A stretch of 7,936 nt of DNA from Actinomycetes bacterium (GCA_023389095.1 JAEWFB010000666.1:1-7936); one strand, 5' to 3'; shown: positions 1 through 5,736, numbered from the stretch's first letter. Notes: generated from the sequence alone by a model not told the origin. A program made the numbers and translations.

Positions 1-2
1 GG

Positions 3-281
3 CTCGACGACCGCAAGTGGGCCTACGTCCGCCTCGAGGGCCGCGCCTTCGGCGACGTGCCGCTGAACCTCGAGTACAAGCTCGAGGTGTGGGACTCCCC
101 CAACTCGGCCGGCATCATCATCGACGCCATCCGCGCGGCGAAGATCGCCAAGGACCGCGGCATCGGCGGCGCCCTCCTGTCGGCGTCGTCCTACCTCATG
201 AAGTCCCCGCCGGAGCAGCGCGAGGACACGGTCGGCCGCGCCAAGCTCGAGGCGTTCATCCGTGGCGAGGAGGCTCGCTGA
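3..281 (+). CDS. ino1: Inositol-3-phosphate synthase, C-terminal part (5' end outside window)
   Basis: Myo-inositol-1-phosphate synthase converts glucose 6-phosphate to 1D-myo-inositol 3-phosphate with NAD+ as internal redox cofactor. In actinobacteria this cytosolic step feeds phosphatidylinositol and mycothiol synthesis. Only the last 92 residues lie here; the family is usually about 360 residues, so roughly three quarters of the gene is upstream. The visible part contains the family segment LEYKLEVWDSPNSAG, then a helix with IIIDAIRAAKIAKDRGIGG, then SASSYLMKSPPEQ, as in actinobacterial Ino1 C-termini. The frame is open from base 3 and stops with TGA at 279-281. A 15-bp tandem duplication spans the stop and creates a second in-frame TGA at 294-296. 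A strong hairpin follows. Identification rests on motif recall, not a search. Confidence 0.93.
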   Translation, partial: LDDRKWAYVRLEGRAFGDVPLNLEYKLEVWDSPNSAGIIIDAIRAAKIAKDRGIGGALLSASSYLMKSPPEQREDTVGRAKLEAFIRGEEAR

Positions 282-298
282 GCCCAGGCTCGCTGAGC
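271..298. repeat. 13-bp direct repeat (15-bp period) spanning the ino1 stop codon
   Basis: The 13-mer AGGCTCGCTGAGC occurs at 271-283 and again at 286-298, with a period of 15 bp. It covers the last codons of ino1 and its TGA. Because the period is a multiple of three, the second copy repeats the stop in frame at 294-296, acting as a back-up stop. It looks like a recent slippage duplication. Confidence 0.85.
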
Positions 299-310
299 TC
301 CTCCACTGAC

Positions 311-346
311 GACGAGGCCCCCTTCCGTGCGGGAGGGGGCCTCGTC
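311..346. terminator. Bidirectional hairpin terminator between ino1 and the DUF4190 pair
   Basis: Arms 311-323 and 334-346 are perfectly complementary over 13 bp (GACGAGGCCCCCT with AGGGGGCCTCGTC). The stem continues with one T-G and two C-G pairs to a GTGC tetraloop at 327-330. It sits 29 bp after the ino1 stop and 14 bp beyond the stop of the convergent minus-strand gene, so it can serve both. There is no T-run on either side, which is common for actinobacterial terminators. Confidence 0.9.
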
Positions 347-360
347 GCGCCTCCGGGCAG

Positions 361-1200
361 TCAGTGCCCGATGACGACGCTGTGGTCGAGGCTGCCGACC
401 GACGCCTGCACGACGCAGACGACGCAGACGACGCCGGGGTCGTACTGCCAGGCCGACTCGGTCGTCGGACCGACGAACACGACGTCGAGCGAGGCGAGGT
501 CGGACGGGCGCACCACGCCGGCCAGCGCGTCGGAGCACGCGCTGCCGGCTGCTTCGACCGCCGTGTCACGACCCGGCCACGCACCGGAGAGCGTCACCGA
601 CGCAGCCATCTGGCCCTCGTGCGTCTCGGCGCACGACCGCCGCGCCAGCACTCCCACCTGCCCGGTGCCGTCGCCGGCCGGCAACCCGTCGAAGCAGTCG
701 CCGATCTCGAGGTTGTTGACGGTCACGTGCCTGGACGTGTCGAAGACCTCGTCGTCGGCGAAGCCGCTCGACCCGGACCGCGTGGGGCCGAACGCGCTGA
801 ACGCCGCGACCCCACCGACGATCGCCACGAGCCACAGCGAGCCGAGGACGATGCCGGCGATGGCCATGCCGCGTCCGTTCTGGACGACGCGGCGCAGCTG
901 CCCGAGGGCGACGAAGCCGAGGACGATGCCGACGACGGCGGCCACGGGCATGAGCCCGGCGATGCCGCAGCACAGGGCTGCGATGGCCAGACCGTTGGTG
1001 CCAGGCCGGTACTCGCGGTCGTCGGGGCCCGCAGCCAGGGTGGGCGCGGCCGGGTAGGCGGGGTAGGCCGGGTCGGCGGGGTAGGCCGGGTGGGCGGCGG
1101 ACGGAACGGGCGCGCCCGGAGTGCCGGACGCCGGAGGCGGCGGCAGCTGGGGCGAGCGCGAGGAGGTGGTGTCCTCCTCGTTCGGCGACGAAGGGCTCAC
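361..1200 (-). CDS. DUF4190 / septum-formation-type membrane protein (downstream paralogue, 279 aa)
   Basis: This is a membrane protein of unknown molecular role. Residues 1-66 are Pro/Ala-rich and presumably cytoplasmic, with an AYP/ADP tandem at about 38-51. Residues 71-99 and 111-137 are two hydrophobic helices joined by a short basic hairpin (QLRRVVQNGRG), matching the DUF4190 pattern NGLAIAALCCGIAG. A linker leads to an extracytoplasmic domain (about 158-279) with GDCFDG and a later Cys-His pair (SCAETH), resembling the Pfam Septum_form domain. Cysteines are C169, C190, C222, C259 and C262; the last pair arises from a 9-bp duplication. The GTG start at 1200 was chosen because the tandem paralogue begins with the same VSPSS and because an upstream start would overlap that gene. 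No clear Shine-Dalgarno sequence is visible. It lies 61 bp after the paralogue and is probably co-transcribed. A septum role is only a domain-name inference. Confidence 0.85.
   Translation of the reverse strand: MSPSSPNEEDTTSSRSPQLPPPPASGTPGAPVPSAAHPAYPADPAYPAYPAAPTLAAGPDDREYRPGTNGLAIAALCCGIAGLMPVAAVVGIVLGFVALGQLRRVVQNGRGMAIAGIVLGSLWLVAIVGGVAAFSAFGPTRSGSSGFADDEVFDTSRHVTVNNLEIGDCFDGLPAGDGTGQVGVLARRSCAETHEGQMAASVTLSGAWPGRDTAVEAAGSACSDALAGVVRPSDLASLDVVFVGPTTESAWQYDPGVVCVVCVVQASVGSLDHSVVIGH
412..429. repeat. 9-bp tandem duplication adding a cysteine
   Basis: GACGCAGAC occurs twice in direct succession at 412-420 and 421-429. On the minus strand it encodes two VCV units, giving GVVCVVCVVQ near the C-terminus of the 279-aa membrane protein. 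Removing one unit restores a gapless alignment with the tandem paralogue (TILCTVDA) and keeps a Trp eight residues before the Cys in both. Confidence 0.85.
1052..1096. repeat. Five 9-bp tandem units encoding the AYP/ADP repeat
   Basis: Five consecutive units run 1052-1060, 1061-1069, 1070-1078, 1079-1087 and 1088-1096, with consensus GGGTAGGCS. Changes fall at the fifth and last bases. On the minus strand they encode HPAYPADPAYPAYPA in the Pro-rich N-terminus of the downstream DUF4190 protein. The unit length keeps the frame, so copy-number change would alter only tail length. The paralogue lacks this array. Confidence 0.85.
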
Positions 1201-1261
1201 GAGCCGGGAGCCTGCCACACGATGCCGCCCCACGGGCCGGATCGCGACCGGCCGGGGGCGA

Positions 1262-2185
1262 CTACCGGAGGACGCTGCCGGTGACCTTCCCCGACGTGGC
1301 GTCGACGGTGCACAGGATGGTCCGGCTCCGCGACCACGACCACGCGTCGGAGGGGTAGATGAACGACGGCTCGACCTCGTGCATCCGGTCCTCCCGGACG
1401 AGCGGGTCCGCCTTGTCGCCACACCCGTTGCCCGCGGCGTCGATGACCTTGTCCTTGCCCGGGTAGCGGCCCGCCGGCAGCTCGAAGCTCGTGATGACTT
1501 GGCTGGTGTGGGCGGTGGTGCACGGCACCACGGTGACGTCGCCGACGTCCTGGTTGTCGGCGGTCGCGCCGCCGTCGAAGCAGTCGCCCGCCTTGAGCTC
1601 GTCGACCGTCACGTCGCGACCTCCCGAGGCGACCTGGGTCGAGCCACCCGAGCCGCCCGTCCCGCCCGAGCCGCTCGAGTCGGTGGCGACGGCGAACACC
1701 ACGAGGGCCGCGAAGCCGAGGATCCACAGGGCACCGAGGACGATGCCCGCGACGGCCATGCCACGGCCGGCCTGGACGACGCGCTTCAGCTGGTTCAGCG
1801 CCACGATGCCGAGGATGATCGCGACGACGGAGGCGAACGGCACGAAGCCCGCGATGCCGCAGCAGAGCGCCGCGATGGCCAGGCCGTTCGTCCCGGGGCG
1901 GTGCTCGCGCTGGTCCTGACCCGGGACCGCGACGGGGAAGGACGCCGGCGGCGACGTGGGCGCACCGGGAAAGGTCGGGTGGGCCCCCGGGCCACCGGGT
2001 GCGTCGCCGCTCGTCGGGCCGGGGTACGGCTGCCCGCCCCATGACGCGTCGGGAGCGGGACCGGGGGCCGTGAAGGGCGACCCGACGGGCGCCGGCGGCG
2101 GGACCTGGGGGTCGCTCGCGACGGGGGGCGGCAGCTGGTAGGGCGAGGACGGCGTCGGGTCATCGCCGTTCGAGGAAGGGCTCAC
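1262..2185 (-). CDS. DUF4190 / septum-formation-type membrane protein (upstream paralogue, 307 aa)
   Basis: First gene of the tandem pair, with the same architecture as its neighbour. Residues 1-97 are a Pro/Gly-rich cytoplasmic tail. Residues 101-129 and 143-168 are hydrophobic helices around the basic hairpin NQLKRVVQAGRG (DUF4190). A Ser/Gly linker (about 169-189) leads to an extracytoplasmic domain with AGDCFDGG, then VVPCTTAHTSQVI, the Cys-x-x-x-His signature of Septum_form-like domains. Its four cysteines, C202, C222, C255 and C292, could form two disulfides. The GTG start at 2185 is preferred over ATG at 2227 because both paralogues share VSPSS and about 20 bp of similar upstream sequence. 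No obvious Shine-Dalgarno sequence precedes it, so a leaderless message is possible. The stop is TAG at 1264-1262. The molecular function is unknown. Confidence 0.86.
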   Translation of the reverse strand: MSPSSNGDDPTPSSPYQLPPPVASDPQVPPPAPVGSPFTAPGPAPDASWGGQPYPGPTSGDAPGGPGAHPTFPGAPTSPPASFPVAVPGQDQREHRPGTNGLAIAALCCGIAGFVPFASVVAIILGIVALNQLKRVVQAGRGMAVAGIVLGALWILGFAALVVFAVATDSSGSGGTGGSGGSTQVASGGRDVTVDELKAGDCFDGGATADNQDVGDVTVVPCTTAHTSQVITSFELPAGRYPGKDKVIDAAGNGCGDKADPLVREDRMHEVEPSFIYPSDAWSWSRSRTILCTVDATSGKVTGSVLR

Positions 2186-2196
2186 GGGGCGTGAGC
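2180..2196. promoter_or_regulatory. Inverted repeat over the start codon of the upstream DUF4190 gene
   Basis: GCTCAC (2180-2185) and GTGAGC (2191-2196) are perfect 6-bp arms around a GGGGC spacer. The left arm overlaps the minus-strand GTG start at 2185. It could be an operator or a small 5'-end RNA hairpin that limits translation. The arms are short and GC-rich, so chance remains possible. Confidence 0.3.
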
Positions 2197-2217
2197 ATCC
2201 CACAGCCCGGACCCGGC

Positions 2218-2233
2218 CGGTGACCATTCACCG
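2218..2233. promoter_or_regulatory. Perfect inverted repeat in the divergent promoter region
   Basis: CGGTGA (2218-2223), spacer CCAT, TCACCG (2228-2233). It lies near the middle of the 97-bp gap between the minus-strand membrane-protein gene (start 2185) and the plus-strand hydrolase gene (start 2283), where a repressor could control both directions. Confident -35/-10 boxes could not be assigned on either side. Confidence 0.35.
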
Positions 2234-2271
2234 TGACGCGGCAGGCCTGTCGCGGGCACGCCACGTGGGGC

Positions 2272-2275
2272 AGGA
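2272..2275 (+). promoter_or_regulatory. Ribosome binding site of the EEP hydrolase gene
   Basis: AGGA lies 7 nt before the ATG at 2283. It favours this start over an in-frame GTG at 2220, which would add 21 residues not typical of EEP proteins. Confidence 0.6.
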
Positions 2276-2282
2276 TCGAACG

Positions 2283-3038
2283 ATGCGTGTCATGACGTGG
2301 AACCTGCGCACCGAGACCGCCCTCGAGCCGCCGCACTGGCCCGACCGCCTCGCCGGTGTCGTGGGGGTCGTGCAGGAGCAGGCGCCGCACCTGCTCGGCA
2401 CGCAGGAGGCCTCGGCCCGGATGCTCGACGACCTCGCCGCGCACCTGCCGAGCCGGTACGGCTGGCTCGGCGAGGGCCGGCTCGGAGCCCGCAACGACGA
2501 GTTCACGGCGGTCATCTACGACACGGCCCGGTTCGACCTGCTGTCGTGGCGCACGTGGTGGCTCTCGGAGCGCACCGACGTGCCGGGTTCGACGGCGTGG
2601 GGTGCGGCGTTCCCGCGCACGGCCACGACGGTCCGGCTGCGCGACGCGGGCGACGGCACCGCGTACACGTTCGTCAACGCCCACCTCGACCACGTCAGCG
2701 AGCAGGCCCGCCTCGAGGGGGCACGCCTGCTCGGCGGCAGCCTCGGCCACGACCCGAGCGTCGTGCTCGGCGACTTCAACGCGCCGGCCCGCTCGTCGGA
2801 CCCGTACACCGAGCTGATCCAGGCCGGACTCGTCGACGCCGTCGAGCCGCACGTCACCGACGCGACGCCCGGCACCTTCCCCGGCCTCGGGGCCGCACGG
2901 CCCGGCGGCCCGCTCATCGACTGGGTCCTGACGACCCCCGACCTCGTCTCGACGGACGCCCGGGTCGTCGACGTGACCGGCCTCGACCCGGTGCCGTCCG
3001 ACCACCTGCCCGTCGTCGTCGACCTCGAGCCCCGCTGA
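2283..3038 (+). CDS. Endonuclease/exonuclease/phosphatase (EEP) family hydrolase, 251 aa
   Basis: A metal-dependent phosphoesterase of the EEP (DNase I-like) fold, which covers nucleases and phosphatases. The family motifs appear in order: MTWNLR (N7), GTQE (E42, metal ligand), NDEFTAVIYD (71-80), VNAHLDH (N132, H134, D136), LGDFNAP (D164, N166), LIDWVL (D213) and SDHLPVVVDL (S239, D240, H241, the terminal catalytic pair). All catalytic positions seem intact. The length is typical of a minimal stand-alone EEP domain. There is no signal peptide or membrane helix, so it is probably cytosolic. The ATG at 2283 was chosen because the first motif starts at residue 3 and AGGA lies 7 nt upstream. The substrate cannot be read from sequence: nucleic acid, a phosphoinositide-like sugar phosphate or another phosphodiester are all possible. 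It is divergent from the DUF4190 pair. Confidence 0.92.
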   Translation: MRVMTWNLRTETALEPPHWPDRLAGVVGVVQEQAPHLLGTQEASARMLDDLAAHLPSRYGWLGEGRLGARNDEFTAVIYDTARFDLLSWRTWWLSERTDVPGSTAWGAAFPRTATTVRLRDAGDGTAYTFVNAHLDHVSEQARLEGARLLGGSLGHDPSVVLGDFNAPARSSDPYTELIQAGLVDAVEPHVTDATPGTFPGLGAARPGGPLIDWVLTTPDLVSTDARVVDVTGLDPVPSDHLPVVVDLEPR

Positions 3039-3060
3039 GTCGCCCCCCGGACCGTCCAGC

Positions 3061-3120
3061 GTCACAACATTTGGACACCCATAACGCGACGCATGGTTTC
3101 GTGATGACAATGGCTGGCAA
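3061..3120 (+). promoter_or_regulatory. AT-rich leader and probable promoter of the peroxiredoxin gene
   Basis: By hand count this 60-bp stretch is 50% G+C, clearly below its coding surroundings. It lies in the 122-bp gap before the peroxiredoxin gene. TTGGAC at 3071-3076 is a possible -35 box; candidate -10 boxes such as TGGTTT (3094-3099) are weak. A separate promoter for the peroxiredoxin is likely, but the exact boxes are not settled. Confidence 0.4.
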
Positions 3121-3147
3121 TCCGGGGCGTGCAGTGCGCCCGACCGC

Positions 3148-3154
3148 GAGAGGA
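3148..3154 (+). promoter_or_regulatory. Ribosome binding site of the peroxiredoxin gene
   Basis: GAGAGGA ends 6 nt before the ATG at 3161. This is a strong Shine-Dalgarno sequence, and it fixes the start far inside a much longer open frame that begins in the preceding gene. Confidence 0.8.
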
Positions 3155-3160
3155 CGAGCC

Positions 3161-3799
3161 ATGGCATCACCGCGACTGGGCGACGTCGCCCCCGACTTCA
3201 CCGCCGACACCACCGAGGGCCAGATCAGCTTCCACGACTGGAAGGACGGCAGCTGGGCCGTCCTGTTCAGCCACCCGGCCGACTTCACACCGGTGTGCAC
3301 CACCGAGCTCGGCCGCGTCGCCGCGCTCGAGGACGAGTGGTCCAAGCGCAACGTCAAGGTGCTCGCCGTCTCGGTCGACCCGACCGACAAGCACGACGAG
3401 TGGAAGGGCGACATCGAGGAGGTCGGCGGGTCCTCCGTCGCCTACCCGATCATCGGCGACGAGGACCGTTCCGTCTCCGAGCTCTACGGCATGATCCACC
3501 CCGGCGAGGGCGACACCTCCAGCGTGCGTTCCGTCTTCGTCGTCGACCCGGCCAACAAGGTGCGCCTCAGCCTCACCTACCCCAAGAGCGTCGGGCGCAA
3601 CTTCGACGAGATCGTCCGCGCCGTCGACGCGCTCCAGCTGACCGACAGCGGCCCCTTCTCGACGCCGGCCGACTGGCGCGAGGGCCAGCGCGTCATCGTC
3701 GCCCCGACGCTGTCGACCGCGGACGCGCGTGAGCGCTTCGGCGCCGACGCCGTCGAGGAGGTCAAGCCGTACCTGCGCTACACGACCGTCACGGCCTGA
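3161..3799 (+). CDS. 1-Cys peroxiredoxin (Prx6 subfamily), 212 aa
   Basis: A thiol peroxidase that reduces hydrogen peroxide and organic hydroperoxides in the cytosol. The N-terminus MASPRLGDVAPDFTADTTEG is typical. The active site is FSHPADFTPVCTTE, with peroxidatic C46, T43 and H38, and the conserved Arg is R123 in SVRSVFVVDP. C46 is the only cysteine in the protein, so the resolving thiol must come from outside, as in 1-Cys enzymes; mycothiol is a plausible partner in an actinobacterium, which is inference. The long C-terminal arm (about 160-212) with GPFSTPADWREG and the ending PYLRYTTV is characteristic of Prx6-type dimers. The length matches the family (about 210-220). ATG 3161 has a strong Shine-Dalgarno sequence. 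It is preceded by an AT-rich leader and followed by a strong hairpin, so it is probably transcribed alone or as the second gene after the EEP hydrolase. Confidence 0.96.
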   Translation: MASPRLGDVAPDFTADTTEGQISFHDWKDGSWAVLFSHPADFTPVCTTELGRVAALEDEWSKRNVKVLAVSVDPTDKHDEWKGDIEEVGGSSVAYPIIGDEDRSVSELYGMIHPGEGDTSSVRSVFVVDPANKVRLSLTYPKSVGRNFDEIVRAVDALQLTDSGPFSTPADWREGQRVIVAPTLSTADARERFGADAVEEVKPYLRYTTVTA

Positions 3800-3830
3800 C
3801 CGCCGCCGGGCGAGAGCCCGAACACGCTTG

Positions 3831-3876
3831 CACGACAAGGGTGGCCGTCCCCCAGGGGGCGGCCACCCTTGTCGTG
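3831..3876. terminator. Bidirectional hairpin terminator between peroxiredoxin and methyltransferase genes
   Basis: Arms 3831-3847 and 3860-3876 are perfectly complementary over 17 bp (CACGACAAGGGTGGCCG). The inner C5/G5 tracts allow about three more pairs past a bulged T at 3848. It begins 32 bp after the peroxiredoxin stop and 43 bp past the stop of the convergent minus-strand gene. Confidence 0.93.
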
Positions 3877-3884
3877 TGGGGCTG

Positions 3885-3909
3885 GTCGAGTCGAGTCGAG
3901 TCGTGTCGG
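3885..3909. repeat. Pentanucleotide tandem repeat (GTCGA-like)
   Basis: Three exact GTCGA units (3885-3899) are followed by GTCGT and GTCGG. They lie in the short non-coding gap between the terminator hairpin and the methyltransferase stop codon. This is a short microsatellite with no evident function. Confidence 0.7.
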
Positions 3910-3918
3910 CGGGTCGAC

Positions 3919-4593
3919 TCAGGCGCGTCGGGCGAGGACGGCCGCCTGGTCGTCGCGCTCGGTGCCGGTGGCACGCCGCACGAGCCGGGCCACCTCGACG
4001 GCTCCGGCGGCTTCGAGCCCGCCGGCGAGGTCGTCGGCCGTGTGCAGGTGGCGCTCGAGGACGATGTCGTGGCCGAACCGGCGGTAGCTCGGGGCCACGT
4101 CGCGGACACCGTCGCCCGACTGGCTGGCCACGAGCACGGTCCCGCCCGCGCGCGTGACCCGGACGGCCTCGGCGAGCAGCCGCCGCAGCCCGGACGGCGG
4201 GGTGTGGATGACCGAGTACCAGAGCAGCACGCCGTCGACCGACGCGTCGGGCAGCGGGAGCGCGTCGAGCGAGGCGACCCCGAACGTCAGGTCCGGGTGG
4301 TCGCGGCGGGCCATGGCCACCATCCCGGGCGACAGGTCGAGCCCCTGCGGGCGCAGGCCGCGGTCGGCGAGGTAGCGGCTCATCCGCCCGGCGCCGCAGC
4401 CGGCATCGAGCACCTCGCCCCCCGGACCGACCGCGGCGACGAAGGCGTCGACCATGGCGAGGTCGAGCGAGGTCTCGGCCCAGGTGTCGGGGAAGTAGGC
4501 GGCGTAGTCGCCCGCGACGGTGTCGTACGCCTCGCGGACCGACGCGTACCCGCCGGGGATGTCGTGGTCGGCCGGCACTCGCGCTGCATCCAT
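3919..4593 (-). CDS. Class I SAM-dependent methyltransferase, 224 aa
   Basis: A soluble Rossmann-fold methyltransferase using S-adenosylmethionine; the acceptor is unknown. After an N-terminal helix region with YDTVAGDYAAYFPDTWAE (23-40) come motif I, EVLDAGCGAGRMSRYLADRG (60-79); the acidic end of strand 2, GLDLSPGMVAMAR (84-96); D110 in ASLDALPLPDAS, which contacts adenine in this family; and LLWYSVIHTPP (123-133), then the post-I segment RAGGTVLVASQSG. The pattern matches the small-molecule methyltransferase group (Pfam Methyltransf_11/25). The start at 4593 (ATG) has GGGAGG 8 nt upstream; longer in-frame starts would run into the preceding aldolase gene. It lies 71 bp after that gene on the same strand and may be the last operon member, though a small hairpin separates them. 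No truncation is seen. Confidence 0.92.
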   Translation of the reverse strand: MDAARVPADHDIPGGYASVREAYDTVAGDYAAYFPDTWAETSLDLAMVDAFVAAVGPGGEVLDAGCGAGRMSRYLADRGLRPQGLDLSPGMVAMARRDHPDLTFGVASLDALPLPDASVDGVLLWYSVIHTPPSGLRRLLAEAVRVTRAGGTVLVASQSGDGVRDVAPSYRRFGHDIVLERHLHTADDLAGGLEAAGAVEVARLVRRATGTERDDQAAVLARRA

Positions 4594-4601
4594 CCGCGCA
4601 G

Positions 4602-4607
4602 CCTCCC
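4602..4607 (-). promoter_or_regulatory. Ribosome binding site of the methyltransferase gene
   Basis: On the minus strand GGGAGG lies 8 nt before the ATG at 4593. It decides between this start and spurious upstream starts within the aldolase gene. Confidence 0.75.
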
Positions 4608-4610
4608 AGA

Positions 4611-4631
4611 CGGCACCGTCAGCCGGTGCCG
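4611..4631. other. Small hairpin between aldolase and methyltransferase genes
   Basis: CGGCACCG (4611-4618) and CGGTGCCG (4624-4631) form a perfect 8-bp stem with a 5-nt loop. It lies in the 71-bp gap, immediately upstream of the methyltransferase ribosome binding site. It could be a weak or partial terminator or a processing site that lowers methyltransferase expression. There is no T-run. Confidence 0.4.
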
Positions 4632-4664
4632 GACCGACCGCGTGCTCGCCCCTGGCCGCTCGGC

Positions 4665-5726
4665 TCAGGCGTGCAGCAGACGGGTCAGCTCGGCGACGAA
4701 CGCGTCGACGTCGGCCTCGGTCGTGTCCCACGAGCACATCCAGCGCACCTCGCCCGTGGCCGGGTCCCAGTCGTAGAAGCGGAACCGCTCGCGCAGGGCG
4801 TTCGCCACGTCGCGGTCCAGCACGGCGAAGACGGCATTGGCCTCGACGGGCCGCTGGATCGCGACGCCCTCGAGCGGCTCGACGCCGGCGGCGAGGCGGG
4901 TGGCCATCGCGTTGGCGTGCGAGGCCGAGCGCTGCCACAGGTCGCCGTCGTACAGGGCGAGCAGCTGCGCCGACACGAAGCGCATCTTGGAGGCGAGCTG
5001 CATCGACAGCTTGCGCACGTGGACGAGGCCGAGCGCCGGGTCGGCCGCGAGCTCGGGGTCCACGACGACGACGGCCTCGGCCGCGAGCGCGCCGTTCTTC
5101 GTGCCGCCGAGGCTGAGCACGTCGACGCCGGCGTCACCGGTGAAGGCGGACAGGTCGGTTCCGAGGGTGGCCGCCGCGTTGGCGATGCGGGCACCGTCGA
5201 GGTGGACGCGCATGCCGAGCGAGTGGGCGTGCTCGGTGATCGCCCGGACCTCCTCGGGCGTGTAGCACGTGCCGAGCTCGGTGGTCTGGGTGATCGACAC
5301 GACGAGCGGCTGGGCGCGGTGCTCGTCGCCGAAGCCCCAGGCCTGCCGGTCGATGAGCTCGGGGGTCAGCTTGCCGTCGGGCGTCGGGACGGTGAGCAGC
5401 TTGATGCCGCCCATCCGCTCGGGCGCCCCGTTCTCGTCGGTGTTGATGTGCGCGGTCTCGGCGCACACGACGGCGCCCCACCGCGGCAGCAGCGCCTGCA
5501 GTGCTACGACGTTGGCACCGGTGCCGTTGAACACCGGCCAGGTCGTGGCGGCCGTGCCGACGTGGCCGGCGACGACCTCCTGGAGGCGCGCGGTGTACGC
5601 GTCCTCGCCGTAGGCGATCTCGTGGCCCCCGTTGGCGGCGGCGAGCGCGGCGAGCACCTCGGGGTGCAGGCCGGCGTAGTTGTCCGAGGCGAAGCCGCGC
5701 TTCGCGGTGTCGTGCAGGGTGGTCAC
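4665..5726 (-). CDS. PLP-dependent low-specificity threonine aldolase / beta-eliminating lyase family protein, 353 aa
   Basis: A fold-type I pyridoxal-phosphate enzyme of the Beta_elim_lyase family. Known relatives cleave threonine or allo-threonine to glycine and acetaldehyde. Visible features: GFASDNYAGLHPEV at 11-24; YGED (39-42); the phosphate-binding GTGANV (68-73); H93 in AETAHINTDE, expected to stack on PLP; VHLDGARIANA (174-184) with D177 pairing with the pyridine nitrogen; the Schiff-base lysine K210 in LSLGGTKNG; and a C-terminal small domain with FRFYDWDP and the terminal RWMCSWDTTEADVDAF. The length agrees with the family. The GTG start at 5726 has GAAGAGG just upstream; the longer frame from 5855 would overlap the preceding SDR gene and has no family-like residues. 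It lies 70 bp after the SDR and is probably in the same operon. Linkage to DUF6421 and an SDR suggests a dedicated pathway, so the substrate need not be threonine. Confidence 0.92.
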   Translation of the reverse strand: MTTLHDTAKRGFASDNYAGLHPEVLAALAAANGGHEIAYGEDAYTARLQEVVAGHVGTAATTWPVFNGTGANVVALQALLPRWGAVVCAETAHINTDENGAPERMGGIKLLTVPTPDGKLTPELIDRQAWGFGDEHRAQPLVVSITQTTELGTCYTPEEVRAITEHAHSLGMRVHLDGARIANAAATLGTDLSAFTGDAGVDVLSLGGTKNGALAAEAVVVVDPELAADPALGLVHVRKLSMQLASKMRFVSAQLLALYDGDLWQRSASHANAMATRLAAGVEPLEGVAIQRPVEANAVFAVLDRDVANALRERFRFYDWDPATGEVRWMCSWDTTEADVDAFVAELTRLLHA

Positions 5727-5730
5727 GCGG

Positions 5731-5736
5731 TCCTCT
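5731..5736 (-). promoter_or_regulatory. Ribosome binding site of the aldolase gene
   Basis: On the minus strand AGAGGA lies 4 nt before the GTG at 5726 (read as GAAGAGG the gap is 5 nt). It supports the GTG start over upstream ATG codons inside the SDR gene. Confidence 0.65.

Noticed and set aside
1052..1096. Tandem 9-bp array considered as CRISPR or intergenic satellite
   Set aside because: The units are contiguous without spacers and lie in frame in a coding region, encoding a Pro-rich tail.
17..1284. Plus-strand open frames over 17-1057 and 364-1284
   Set aside because: They are antisense to the DUF4190 gene, run through the terminator hairpin, and show Arg/Asp/Ala-rich low-complexity translations.
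2186..2227. ATG at 2227 as start of the upstream DUF4190 paralogue
   Set aside because: The paralogue starts at the equivalent GTG with the same VSPSS sequence, and the extension would cover the divergent promoter region.
2220..2282. GTG at 2220 as start of the EEP hydrolase
   Set aside because: It adds 21 residues without family likeness. AGGA 7 nt before ATG 2283 and the immediate MRVMTWNL motif favour the shorter form.
2297..3160. Upstream extension of the peroxiredoxin frame
   Set aside because: It overlaps the EEP hydrolase in another phase and has low-complexity Arg/Ala composition. The ATG at 3161 has a strong ribosome site and the family N-terminus.
2160..3170. 336-residue minus-strand open frame opposite the EEP hydrolase
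   Set aside because: It is a GC-rich shadow frame. The plus strand carries all ordered EEP motifs, while the minus translation has no recognisable family and biased composition.
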